64,000 nucleotides of DNA from Amycolatopsis tucumanensis (GTDB taxonomy: Bacteria > Actinomycetota > Actinomycetes > Mycobacteriales > Pseudonocardiaceae), in contig NZ_JAKGSD010000019.1 of NCBI RefSeq assembly GCF_021654135.1, forward strand, positions 1 to 64,000. Reading direction: 5' to 3'. The notes under the pieces were generated by a model that was given only the letters and a program-made list of their open reading frames with translations, did no database searches and was not told where the DNA came from. Made by a program: the position numbers and the translations under genes. Positions within the stretch are counted from its first letter, which is position 1. Every line of letters begins with the position of its first letter. Shown here in pieces: positions 44,999 to 52,940 of this stretch.

Positions 44999-45812
44999 CC
45001 GGGTACTGCGGTACGCCTTCCTCGTGGTGCTGTGCGTGCCGCTGGTGTTCCCGTTCCTGTGGATGATCACCAGCGCGCTGAAGCCGCCCGGGGACGTGCT
45101 CGCGTCGCCGCCGCAGCTCATCCCCCGCGACATCACGCTGGGCAACATCCGGGACGTCTTCGCGTTCCAGCCGTTCGCCCGGCAGATCTACAACAGCCTG
45201 TACATCGCCGTGCTGGTCGCGTTGTTCACGTGCGCGCTGTCGCTGCTGTCCGGCTACGCCTTCGCGCGGCTGCGCTTCCCCGGCCGCAACGTGATCTTCT
45301 TCCTGTTCCTGAGCGCGCTGATGCTGCCGGTCGAGGTCACGCTGATCCCGAACTTCACCCTGATGAAGGACCTCGGGCTGGCCGACACGCACGTGCCGCT
45401 GCTGGCGCTGCCGGTGTTCGGCGCGACCGGGGTGACCGGGATCTTCCTGATGCGCCAGTTCATCCAGTCGATCCCGGTCGAGCTGGAGGAGGCGGCGATG
45501 ATCGACGGGATGGGTCGCGCGCGGATCCTCTGGCACCTGATCCTGCCGCTGACCCGCCCGATGCTCGGCACGATCGGCATCATCGCGTTCCTGTACAGCT
45601 GGAACTCGTTCCTGGAACCACTGGTGTTCGTCAACCGCAGCGAGCTGTACACGGTGCCGCTCGCGCTGACCGCGCTGACCGACACCAGCGGAAACCCGTT
45701 GTGGGGACCGCAGATGGCGGCGACGGCGATCTCGACCGTGCCGCTGGTGATCGCCTACCTGGTGGCGCGGCGGCAGATCACCGAAAGCCTCGCCCAGACG
45801 GGCGTGAAGTGA
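44991..45812 (+). CDS. Sugar ABC permease, MalG type
   Basis: 273 residues, six helices, with EAA loop VELEEAAMIDGMGRARILWH. It forms the channel with the preceding permease. GTG lies inside the end of that gene. An ATPase must be supplied from elsewhere, as with the shared MsiK of actinomycetes. Confidence 0.94.
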   Translation: MSSRVLRYAFLVVLCVPLVFPFLWMITSALKPPGDVLASPPQLIPRDITLGNIRDVFAFQPFARQIYNSLYIAVLVALFTCALSLLSGYAFARLRFPGRNVIFFLFLSALMLPVEVTLIPNFTLMKDLGLADTHVPLLALPVFGATGVTGIFLMRQFIQSIPVELEEAAMIDGMGRARILWHLILPLTRPMLGTIGIIAFLYSWNSFLEPLVFVNRSELYTVPLALTALTDTSGNPLWGPQMAATAISTVPLVIAYLVARRQITESLAQTGVK

Positions 45813-45823
45813 GAGGGAGGGCA

Positions 45824-47365
45824 ATGCGTTCCGACTGCGAGGTGCTGGTCGTCGGTGGCGGTTGCGGCGGGGTGGCCGCGGCCCTGTCGGCGGCGATGCT
45901 CGGCAGGCGGGTGGTGCTGACCGAGGCGACCGGGCGGCTCGGCGGCCAGCTGACCACGCAGGCGGTGCCGCCTGACGAGAACGCGTGGGTGGAGACCTTC
46001 GGGGCCACCCAGTCGTACCGGCTGATGCGGTCCCGGGTGCGGGACCGGTACCGGGCGGACCCCCGGCTGGGCGCCGAGGCGCGCGCGGTGCGGGAGCTGA
46101 ACCCGGGCGAGGGCTGGGTGAGCGCGCTGTGCGCGGAGCCGGTGGTCGTGGGCGAGGTGCTGGACGAGCTGCTCGCGCCGCTGGTGCGCGCGGGGAACCT
46201 GGAGATCCGGTACCACCACACGCCGGTCGGCGCGGTGACGACGGGCGACCGGGTGGACGCGGTGGAGTTCGCGTCGCCGGAGGGTGTGGTGTCGCTGAGC
46301 GCGTCGTACGTGATCGACGCGACCGAAGAGGGCGATGTCCTGCCGCTGGCGGGGTGTGAGCACGTGCTCGGGTCGGAGAGCGCGGACGAGACGGGCGAGC
46401 CGCACGCGCTGGACGGGCCGGCCGATCCGTTCGACCAGCAGGCGCTCACCTGGTGCGCCGCGCTGGAGTGGGACCCGGACGGCTCGCACGTCGTGCCGCG
46501 CCCCGACGACTACGACTTCTGGCGCGGTTACCGGGCGCCGTTCTGGCCCGGCCCGCAGCTGGGGTGGGCAACGCAGGAGCCGGAGACGGGCGAGCCGTTG
46601 AGCCGCCCGTTGTTCGGCGAGGGACAGGACCTGTGGCGGTTCCGGCGGATCCGGAGTGGACGGTTGTGGGATCCGCCGCGGCCGGATGTGACTCTGGTGA
46701 ACTGGCCGCAGATCGACTACTGGCTGGCGCCGGTGACCGGGGTGGCGCCGGAGGAGCGGGCGGCGCGGCTGGCGCAGGCGCGGTCGCTGACGTTGTCGTT
46801 CGTGCACTGGCTGCAGACCGAGGCGGGGTATCCCGGTCTGCGCCTGGCCGGGGAGCCGCTGGGCACCGCGGATGGGTTGGCGCTCGCCCCGTACGTGCGG
46901 GAGAGCCGCCGCATCCGGGCCGAGTTCACGGTGCTGGAGCAGCACGTCGGCGTGGAGGCGCGTGCCGGGATCGGGCAGGCCGAGCAGTTCGCCGACAGCG
47001 TGGGGATCGGTTGCTACCGGATCGACCTGCACCCGAGCACCGGGGGCCGCGGGTACCTCGACATCGCCTGCCACCCGTTCCAGATCCCGCTCGGCGCGCT
47101 GCTGCCGGTGCGGGTGGAAAACCTCCTGGCGGGCGGAAAGTGCCTCGGGGTGACGCACGTGACGAACGGTTGCTACCGGCTGCACCCGGTGGAGTGGAAC
47201 ACCGGCGAGGCGGCCGGAGCGCTGGCGGCGTTCGCGCTGGAGAACGGAGTGCCCCCGCGGGCGGTGCGCGCGCGGCCCGATCTGCTGGCGGACTTCCAGG
47301 ACCGTCTGGCAAAGCTCGGAGTGCCGCTGGACTGGCCGGAAGGGGTGCGCGGGGTGGTGCGGTGA
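45824..47365 (+). CDS. FAD-dependent oxidoreductase (FAD_oxidored family)
   Basis: 513 residues. The N-terminal dinucleotide fold is CEVLVVGGGCGGVAAALSAAM, then VVLTEATGRLGGQLTTQAV. A second FAD region (SYVIDATEEGDVLPLAG) and a C-terminal GGKCLGVTHVTNGCYRLHPVEWNTGEAAG follow, a PF12831-like arrangement. ATG at 45824 follows GAGGGAGG, 11 bp after the MalG-type gene. It presumably oxidises the imported sugar or a derivative; no glycosidase accompanies it. Substrate unknown. Confidence 0.9.
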   Translation: MRSDCEVLVVGGGCGGVAAALSAAMLGRRVVLTEATGRLGGQLTTQAVPPDENAWVETFGATQSYRLMRSRVRDRYRADPRLGAEARAVRELNPGEGWVSALCAEPVVVGEVLDELLAPLVRAGNLEIRYHHTPVGAVTTGDRVDAVEFASPEGVVSLSASYVIDATEEGDVLPLAGCEHVLGSESADETGEPHALDGPADPFDQQALTWCAALEWDPDGSHVVPRPDDYDFWRGYRAPFWPGPQLGWATQEPETGEPLSRPLFGEGQDLWRFRRIRSGRLWDPPRPDVTLVNWPQIDYWLAPVTGVAPEERAARLAQARSLTLSFVHWLQTEAGYPGLRLAGEPLGTADGLALAPYVRESRRIRAEFTVLEQHVGVEARAGIGQAEQFADSVGIGCYRIDLHPSTGGRGYLDIACHPFQIPLGALLPVRVENLLAGGKCLGVTHVTNGCYRLHPVEWNTGEAAGALAAFALENGVPPRAVRARPDLLADFQDRLAKLGVPLDWPEGVRGVVR

Positions 47366-47461
47366 GAGCCGCAAAGATCTGTCTTTCGGTAGATGTGCGA
47401 CGGTTTGCGCCCTCCTAAACTGATCAGCAGAACCGAAGCCACAAAGGACAGAAGGAAGACC

Positions 47462-47534
47462 ATGACCTCGCAGCAGTCCACGATCATTCCGCGCCGCACC
47501 GGCGATCTTGGCAACGGCGTGCGACCTGCACCGC
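47462..47534 (+). pseudogene. Possible 5' remnant of a lost gene
   Basis: AGGAAG and an ATG (47462) begin a natural-looking N-terminus (MTSQQSTIIPRRTGDLGNGV). The frame then runs into the complement of the convergent tetR gene with no coherent protein. IPRR-x-GDL resembles the start of aldo/keto reductases. This suggests a truncated gene, but it is too short to prove. Confidence 0.35.
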
Positions 47535-48095
47535 TCAACGCACCGGCGCCACCGCGAAGAACCCATCCAGCACGACATCCACCACCCGCCGCACGGCGCC
47601 GTCCCGGTGCACCGCGGCCGATCCCGCCGCGACCGCCGCTTCCACCATTTCGAACACCAGCAACAGGTCCGTCGGCTGCACGTCCGCGCGCAGCTGCCCA
47701 TCGGCTTGCGCGCGCCGGAAAGCCGGGGTCAGGATCGTGATCAACGCGTTCGCCTTCTGCTGCTGGTAGCGCACCGGCAGCTCCCGGAACAGGCGGACCA
47801 GCGGTCGCCGGGAAACCTGCATGGCCAGCACCATCGCCAGCAGTTCGCGGAACGGACGGGGTGCGGCCTCCTGCTGCTTCACCATCCGGCGCAGCGCCCG
47901 CAGTTGCTGCGCCGCCACTGCCAAGCCGAGCGCGCGGCGGTCGGGGAAGTGCCGGTAGACCGTCGCGCGGCCCAGGCGCGCCCGGCGGGCGATCTCCTCG
48001 AGCGGGACGACGTCCACGCCCTCCGCGAACGCCTCGTCGGCCACGCGCAGGATCGTCTCGCGGTTGCGCAGGGCGTCGCTGCGGTGCGGGCTCAA
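47535..48095 (-). CDS. TetR-family repressor
   Basis: 186 residues. The helix-turn-helix is VPLEEIARRARLGRATVYRH with FPDRRALGLAVAA; the C-terminal ligand domain resembles SBP-type TetR regulators. Divergent from the GMC oxidoreductase, 128 bp apart, with a short inverted repeat between them; likely represses that gene. Confidence 0.92.
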   Translation of the reverse strand: MSPHRSDALRNRETILRVADEAFAEGVDVVPLEEIARRARLGRATVYRHFPDRRALGLAVAAQQLRALRRMVKQQEAAPRPFRELLAMVLAMQVSRRPLVRLFRELPVRYQQQKANALITILTPAFRRAQADGQLRADVQPTDLLLVFEMVEAAVAAGSAAVHRDGAVRRVVDVVLDGFFAVAPVR

Positions 48096-48122
48096 CTCCG
48101 GCGACCTCGCATCAGCCGGATG

Positions 48123-48136
48123 CTACTGGCGAGTAG
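48123..48136. promoter_or_regulatory. Candidate TetR operator
   Basis: CTACTGGCGAGTAG has 5-bp arms (CTACT/AGTAG) around GGCG, in the gap between tetR and the divergent GMC oxidoreductase. Function is inferred from position. Confidence 0.45.
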
Positions 48137-48223
48137 TGAGATCCGCAAATCGTTCCATGTCTCGGTTCACCTCCCTAAACTCCCGCCCGTCACCGAACCC
48201 GCACCGACCGCAACGGAGGACCC

Positions 48224-49792
48224 ATGCCCGCTCTGAGCCGCCGCACCGTGATCAAGGGGGCGGCCGCCGCCACGGGCCTGACCCTCCTGCCGGGCGCCGC
48301 GTCCGCGAGCCGCGTGCCGGTCACCCGCGAGGAGCACCGGGTGGTGGTCATCGGCTCCGGCTTCGGCGGCGGCGTGACCGCCCTGCGGCTGGCGCAGGCC
48401 GGGGTGCCCGTGCACGTCCTCGAACGCGGCATCCGCTGGCCAACCGGACCGAACGCCGAGACCTTCCCCCACCCGACCGCGCCGGACAAGCGGATCTTCT
48501 GGCTCGGCTCGGAGCCCAACCTGTTCGGGCTCGTGTCGTTCCCGTTCGAGCGCTACACCGGACTGCTGGAACGCGTGCCGGGCAACGGCATGGACATCAT
48601 GTGCGCGGCGGGCGTCGGCGGTGGATCACTGGTCTACCAGGGCATGACGCTCCAGCCGACGGAGGAGGTGTTCAACGCCAACTTCCCCGAGCAGCTCGAC
48701 TACGCGCGCATGGACCAGGTGTACTACCCGCGGGTGGCGAGCATGCTGCGCATCGCCACCGCACCGGACGAGCTGATCGCCGGCCCGACCTACGCGGCGG
48801 CGCGGATCTTCGCCCGCAACGCCCGGGCGGCGGGCCACTCGGTCGAGAAGATTCCGATGCCGATCGACTGGAGCTACGCCCTCCGCGAGCTGAAGGGCGA
48901 GATGAAACCGTCCTACACCAACGGCGACTGCGCGTTCGGCGTCAACAATGGCGGCAAGCACTCGGTCGACGTCACCTACCTGGCGGCTGCCGAGGCCACC
49001 GGCCGCTGCACCGTCGCGACCCTGCACAACGTCACAGATGTGGCGATGGCTCCCGACGGGCGCTGGCTGATCCACGTCGACCGGATCAACACGGGCGGCG
49101 TGGTGCTCGAAAAGAAGGTCCTCACCGCGAACGCGCTCGTGATGGCGGCCGGCACGGCGAACACCACCAAGCTGCTGATGCGCGCCGGCGCCACCGGCGG
49201 GATCCCGGACCTGCCGGACGGCCTCGGCACCAATTGGGGCTCCAACGGCGACCAGATCTACACGTGGACCAGCCTCGCCGACGACTTCGGCTCCCCGCAG
49301 GGCGGCCCGGTCATCTACGGCAGCAAGGAGTGGTCCGACCCGGCACTGGCGAACACGGTCATCCAGGCGTCCATCCCGCCGCTGCCGAACCTGCGCACCA
49401 CGATGCTCGTCGGCTACGGCGTGAGCGCGGGGCGCGGCCACTTCGTCTACGACCCGGTCAAGGACGACGCCGTGCTGCAGTGGCCGGGCAACGCGGACGC
49501 CAAGGTGGCGCAGCGCATCCACGAGCGGATCACCGACATCGGCGGAGCCGCCGCGGTCAAGCTCAACACCACGACGCTCGTGCCGAGCACGTGGCACCCG
49601 CTCGGTGGCGCGTCGATGGGCACGGTCTGCGACCTCGCCGGCCGCGTCCTGGGCCACCGCGGACTCTACGTACTCGACGGCGCCCTGATGCCGGGCAACA
49701 CCGCCGCGTGCAACCCGTCCATGACCATCGCCGCCGTCGCCGAACGAGCCCTGGACGAGATCGTCGCCCAGGACGCGGGCACTGTCTTCTGA
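48224..49792 (+). CDS. Tat-exported GMC oxidoreductase, cholesterol-oxidase-like
   Basis: 522 residues. A twin-arginine signal (SRRTVIKGAAAATG) is followed by the FAD fold HRVVVIGSGFGGGVTALRL and VLERG, then MCAAGVGGGSLVYQGM and the C-terminal TWHPLGGASMGTVCD with the active-site His, and ALMPGNTAACNPSMTIAAVAE. The pattern matches class I (non-covalent FAD) cholesterol oxidases, which oxidise 3-beta-hydroxysterols to 4-en-3-ones with H2O2 release. GGAGGA precedes the ATG. Flanked by TetR and a P450, which may act on the same sterol-like substrates. Confidence 0.92.
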   Translation: MPALSRRTVIKGAAAATGLTLLPGAASASRVPVTREEHRVVVIGSGFGGGVTALRLAQAGVPVHVLERGIRWPTGPNAETFPHPTAPDKRIFWLGSEPNLFGLVSFPFERYTGLLERVPGNGMDIMCAAGVGGGSLVYQGMTLQPTEEVFNANFPEQLDYARMDQVYYPRVASMLRIATAPDELIAGPTYAAARIFARNARAAGHSVEKIPMPIDWSYALRELKGEMKPSYTNGDCAFGVNNGGKHSVDVTYLAAAEATGRCTVATLHNVTDVAMAPDGRWLIHVDRINTGGVVLEKKVLTANALVMAAGTANTTKLLMRAGATGGIPDLPDGLGTNWGSNGDQIYTWTSLADDFGSPQGGPVIYGSKEWSDPALANTVIQASIPPLPNLRTTMLVGYGVSAGRGHFVYDPVKDDAVLQWPGNADAKVAQRIHERITDIGGAAAVKLNTTTLVPSTWHPLGGASMGTVCDLAGRVLGHRGLYVLDGALMPGNTAACNPSMTIAAVAERALDEIVAQDAGTVF

Positions 49793-49854
49793 GGAGGCCG
49801 ATGAAACACCCCGCCCGCCCGCGACGATGCTCGCCAGCGCCGTGCCCATGGAAA

Positions 49855-49932
49855 CGCCACCCTCGAGCTCAACACCACCACGCTCGCGCTGAATACCTGG
49901 CGCCCACTCGGCTACGCATCCGTCACTGTGCC
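49855..49932 (+). pseudogene. Degenerate duplicate of the GMC oxidoreductase C-terminus
   Basis: The stretch reads LELNTTTLALNTWRPLGYAS in frame, matching VKLNTTTLVPSTWHPLGGAS at about 49557-49617 in the intact gene. The matching segment is about 75 bp and is flanked by unrelated sequence. It is a relic of a second GMC gene or a partial duplication. Confidence 0.7.
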
Positions 49933-49937
49933 ACTGA

Positions 49938-51128
49938 TCAATCCCAGCTGACCGGCAGCCGGTGCACGCCGTAGATGTTCATGTCGTGCCGCAGCGGCAC
50001 CTCGTCGGCCGGGACGGCCAGGCGCAGCGTCGGGAAGCGGGCGAAGAGCGCGGGGATGGCGACGCGCATTTCGACGCGGGCCAGCTGCTGTCCCAGGCAC
50101 TGGTGGATGCCGTGGCCGAAAGCCAAGTGCCCGGCGGCATGCCGGCGCAGGTCGAGCGTGTCCGGCTCCGGGAACCGCTCCGGGTCGCGGTTGGCGGCGT
50201 GCGCGGCGATGGTGACGGTCTCACCCGCTCGGATCACCTGACCGTCCAGCTCGACGTCCTCCAGCGCGGCGCGGACACCGGTGTGAGCGATGGTCAGGTA
50301 ACGGAGCAGCTCTTCGACCGCGCTGTCCGCCAGGGCAGGGTCGTCGCGGAGCGCGGCGAGCTGGTCCGGGTGGCGCAGCAGCGCGAAGGCGCCCAGCGCG
50401 ATCATGTTGGCGGTGGTGTCCAGGCCGGCGCCCAGCAGGAACGTGCCGATGCCGGACAGTTCCTCGTCGCTCAGGACGCTCGTGGTGAGGTCGCCGAGCA
50501 CGTCGTCAGTGGGCTCGGCGCGCTTGGCGAGTACCAGGTCCCGCAGGTAGTCCTGCAGCGCGCCGTACGCGGCGAACTGCTCCTCCGGCGTGCTCTTCGG
50601 GGCCATCAGCGCCGTCACCTGGGTGTGGAAGAACTCGCGGTCGGTGTAGGGCACACCGAGCAGCTCGCAGATCATCACCGCGGGCACCGGGCGCGCGTAG
50701 GCCTGGACCAGGTCCACCGACGGGCCGTGCTGCGCCATGGCATCCAGGTGCTCGGCGGTGACCTCTTCGACCCGATCGGTGAGCTGGCGCATCCGGCGGA
50801 CGGTGAACTTCCCGGCGAGCAGTTTGCGGTAGCGGGTGTGCTCGGGCGCGTCGATGCCGGTGAGGTCGCCGACCGGTGCCGGCGGGATGTCGCCGTCCAG
50901 GCCGGGGAGCGGGTAGTGCATGAGCTCGTACCGCGAGGTGAACCGCGAGTCGCCGAGCACGGCGCGGGCCTGGGCGTGACCGGTGACCAGCCAGCCGCGG
51001 TGCCCGTCGGGGTATGACATGCGCACGAGGGGCCACCGCGCCCGGATCTCACCCAGCTCGGCGGGCGGGTCGAAGGGACAGCCGGTGGGACGGGCGGTGG
51101 GCAGCGAGGTGAGTTCGTCCTGTTCCAT
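49938..51128 (-). CDS. Cytochrome P450 (CYP105/107-like)
   Basis: A 396-residue soluble bacterial P450. The I helix is FLLGAGLDTTANMIA (A/G-G-x-D/E-T-T), K-helix ExxR is VEELLRYL, and the heme loop is AFGHGIHQCLGQQLARVE with Cys344. No redox partner gene is adjacent. The substrate is unknown; convergent with the sterol-oxidase-like gene. ATG at 51128. Confidence 0.95.
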   Translation of the reverse strand: MEQDELTSLPTARPTGCPFDPPAELGEIRARWPLVRMSYPDGHRGWLVTGHAQARAVLGDSRFTSRYELMHYPLPGLDGDIPPAPVGDLTGIDAPEHTRYRKLLAGKFTVRRMRQLTDRVEEVTAEHLDAMAQHGPSVDLVQAYARPVPAVMICELLGVPYTDREFFHTQVTALMAPKSTPEEQFAAYGALQDYLRDLVLAKRAEPTDDVLGDLTTSVLSDEELSGIGTFLLGAGLDTTANMIALGAFALLRHPDQLAALRDDPALADSAVEELLRYLTIAHTGVRAALEDVELDGQVIRAGETVTIAAHAANRDPERFPEPDTLDLRRHAAGHLAFGHGIHQCLGQQLARVEMRVAIPALFARFPTLRLAVPADEVPLRHDMNIYGVHRLPVSWD

Positions 51129-51487
51129 GACCGCAGCCTGCGGGCGGCCGGTTTCACCGCGGCTTCAGGACGGTTTCGGCGCCGAAGTGCCGCGACGCGG
51201 CAGCGCCTGGCACCGGCGAGGCCGTGGGCCTGCAGTGACCGGGCCGCACACGCTTCCGGCCCGCCGGACCGGACAGATGATCGAATCGCGGTGGGCACGG
51301 CTCTGTGCCGGCTGCACAGGGTGACCCTGGCGATGGCGTCGGAGAAAGTCCCACTGCTTCCCGCGCCGAGGACCCGGCAGGGCTGCCGGTGCGCTTCACC
51401 GCGGCGTCCGTGCCCCCCGAAACGAGAACGGCTGCCGCGCTCAAGCGTGGCAGCCGTTCCCGGAAAGCCGATGTCCACAAGGGACTG
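51129..51487. other. 359-bp gap between P450 and tRNA-Val
   Basis: No gene is supported. It holds the tRNA terminator hairpin (51426-51459) and should hold the P450 promoter. Frames crossing it are Arg/Ala/Pro-rich with no ribosome-binding site. Confidence 0.6.
51426..51459 (-). terminator. tRNA operon terminator
   Basis: GAACGGCTGCC (51426-51436) pairs with GGCAGCCGTTC (51449-51459), with an inner CGCT/AGCG stem, 29 bp downstream of tRNA-Val. On the minus strand it is followed by a short T-containing tail (TCTCGTTTCG). Confidence 0.8.
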
Positions 51488-51562
51488 TGGTGCGCGATAC
51501 TGGGATTGAACCAGTGACCTCTACCGTGTCAAGGTAGCGCTCTCCCGCTGAGCTAATCGCGC
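51488..51562 (-). tRNA. tRNA-Val (GAC)
   Basis: 75 nt including encoded CCA. The acceptor stem is GCGCGAT/ATCGCGC, D arm AGCTCAGCGGGAGAGC, anticodon stem CTACC/GGTAG with loop TTGACAC, and T arm CTGGTTCAATCCCAG. It is one nucleotide after tRNA-Gly and shares its promoter. Confidence 0.97.
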
Positions 51563-51563
51563 G

Positions 51564-51639
51564 TGGAGCGGACGACGGGATTCGAACCCGCGACCCTCAC
51601 CTTGGCAAGGTGATGCGCTACCAGCTGCGCTACGTCCGC
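51564..51639 (-). tRNA. tRNA-Gly (GCC)
   Basis: 76 nt including encoded CCA. The acceptor is GCGGACG/CGTCCGC, anticodon stem CACC/GGTG region with loop TTGCCAA, and T arm GCGGGTTCGAATCCCGT. It is the first gene of the pair. Confidence 0.97.
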
Positions 51640-51669
51640 GTGTGGCGCCGGGTTCCGGCGCCGGAAGAG

Positions 51670-51698
51670 AGAATAGCCGACGGGCCGGCCGGCCTCGC
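51670..51698 (-). promoter_or_regulatory. tRNA promoter
   Basis: On the minus strand TTGCGA (51698-51693) and TATTCT (51675-51670) are separated by 17 bp, about 30 bp before tRNA-Gly. Confidence 0.65.
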
Positions 51699-51721
51699 AA
51701 CCACCCGGCGTAACCGGCCCG

Positions 51722-52089
51722 CGCAGCCCGTCACGAGCGGCCGCCGCAGCCCCGCCACTAGCGGCAGGCGCAGCCCGCCATGAACGGCAGGCACAGCCAT
51801 CACGAACGGCAAGCGCAGCCCGCCACAAGCAGCCGCCGCAACCCCGCCACAAGCGGCCGGCGCTATCCGCCACGAACGGCAGGCACAGCCATCGCGAACG
51901 GTCGGCACAGCTCGCCACAAGCGCCGGGCGCAGCCCCTCACGAACGGTCGGCGCAGCCCATCACGAGCAGCCATCACAGCCCGCCACGAACGGCCGCCGC
52001 AGGCCGTCACGAGCGGCCGCCGCAACCCGCCACGAACGGCCGGTGCAGCCCGCCACCAGCGCCCGCCGCTGACCGTCACGAACGGCCGG
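51722..52089. repeat. Minisatellite, 16 units of 22-24 nt
   Basis: Sixteen consecutive imperfect units (mostly 23 nt) share a core close to CCCGCCACGAACGGCCGG. Unit lengths add up to exactly 368 bp. The last unit (52067-52089) contains the stop and final codons of the siderophore-interacting protein gene (stop 52076). A 23-nt period does not keep frame. No gene is present in 51640-52075 apart from the tRNA promoter. Confidence 0.9.
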
Positions 52090-52891
52090 CGGCCTCCTCG
52101 GCGGCGCGCTCCGCGGCCTTCTCCGCCCGCCACTCCTCGTCCGTCTTGCCCCGGCGCCAGTAGCCCGAGATCGACAGCAGGTCCTTGCGCATCCCGCGCT
52201 CGCCGAGCAGGTACCGGCGCAGCTCCCGGACGAAACCGGCCTCGCCGTGGACGAAGGCCTGCACCGTGCCCGGCAGGAACTCCAGCGCGCGCACGGCGGC
52301 CACCAGGTCGTCCCCGGCGGAACGGTGCAGCCACTGGATCTGCGCGTCCCCCTTGGTGGCGAGCGGCTGTTCCTCCGCCGGGTCCGCCACCTCGACGAAC
52401 ACCCGCACCGGCACGCCGGCCGGCATCATCTCCAGCGCCACCGCGATCGCGGGCAGGGCGCTCTCGTCGCCGACCAGCAGGTGCCAGTCGGCCTCCTCGC
52501 CGGGGGCGTAGGCGCCACCGGGGCCGGCCAGCAGCAGCTCGTCCCCCGGCTGGGCGGCCGCCGCCCACGGGCCGCCGAGCCCCTGGTCGCCGTGGTGCAC
52601 GAAGTCCAGCGCCAGCTCGCCGGCGCGCGGGTCGTAGTAGCGCACGGTGTAGGTCCGCATCACCGGCCACTGCTCGCGTGGCATCTCGGCGCGGATGACG
52701 CCCATGTCGAACGGCGTCGGGTACTCCACACCCTCCTGCGGGAACAGCATCTTCACATACGCGTCGGCGAACTCGTTCGGCTGGAAATCGGCCAGCCCTG
52801 GCCCACCGGCGACGATGCGGATCATGTGCGGTGTCAGCCGCTGGGTGCGCAGCACCCGCAGCCGGACCGCCGGCCGGGACTTGCCTGCCAT
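52076..52891 (-). CDS. Siderophore-interacting protein (FAD-linked ferric reductase)
   Basis: A 271-residue SIP/ViuB-type flavoprotein that releases iron from ferric siderophores in the cytoplasm. FAD-binding is shown by MRTYTVRYYDP (R-x-Y-T/S), FVHHGDQGLGGPWAAAAQPGD and LLAGPGGAY; the C-terminal SIP domain has HWLLVGDESALPA-like WHLLVGDESALPAIAVAL and ISGYWRRGKTDEEW. An iron box lies about 30 bp before the ATG, so IdeR/DmdR repression is expected. Confidence 0.95.
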   Translation of the reverse strand: MAGKSRPAVRLRVLRTQRLTPHMIRIVAGGPGLADFQPNEFADAYVKMLFPQEGVEYPTPFDMGVIRAEMPREQWPVMRTYTVRYYDPRAGELALDFVHHGDQGLGGPWAAAAQPGDELLLAGPGGAYAPGEEADWHLLVGDESALPAIAVALEMMPAGVPVRVFVEVADPAEEQPLATKGDAQIQWLHRSAGDDLVAAVRALEFLPGTVQAFVHGEAGFVRELRRYLLGERGMRKDLLSISGYWRRGKTDEEWRAEKAAERAAEEAAGRS

Positions 52892-52919
52892 ACGCCGCTC
52901 CTCACTCCCGTTCAGCGTC

Positions 52920-52940
52920 TGCGGTTAGGCTACCCTAATC
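52920..52940 (-). promoter_or_regulatory. IdeR/DmdR-type iron box
   Basis: The minus strand reads TTAGGGTAGCCTAACC, agreeing at 14 of 16 positions with the start of the consensus TTAGGTTAGGCTAACC. It is upstream of the siderophore-interacting protein gene and overlaps the TAG of coxE (52935-52937). Confidence 0.75.

Noticed and set aside
51722..52089. CRISPR array
   Set aside because: Units are contiguous, with no spacers of unique sequence, and diverge from one another. No cas genes are present.
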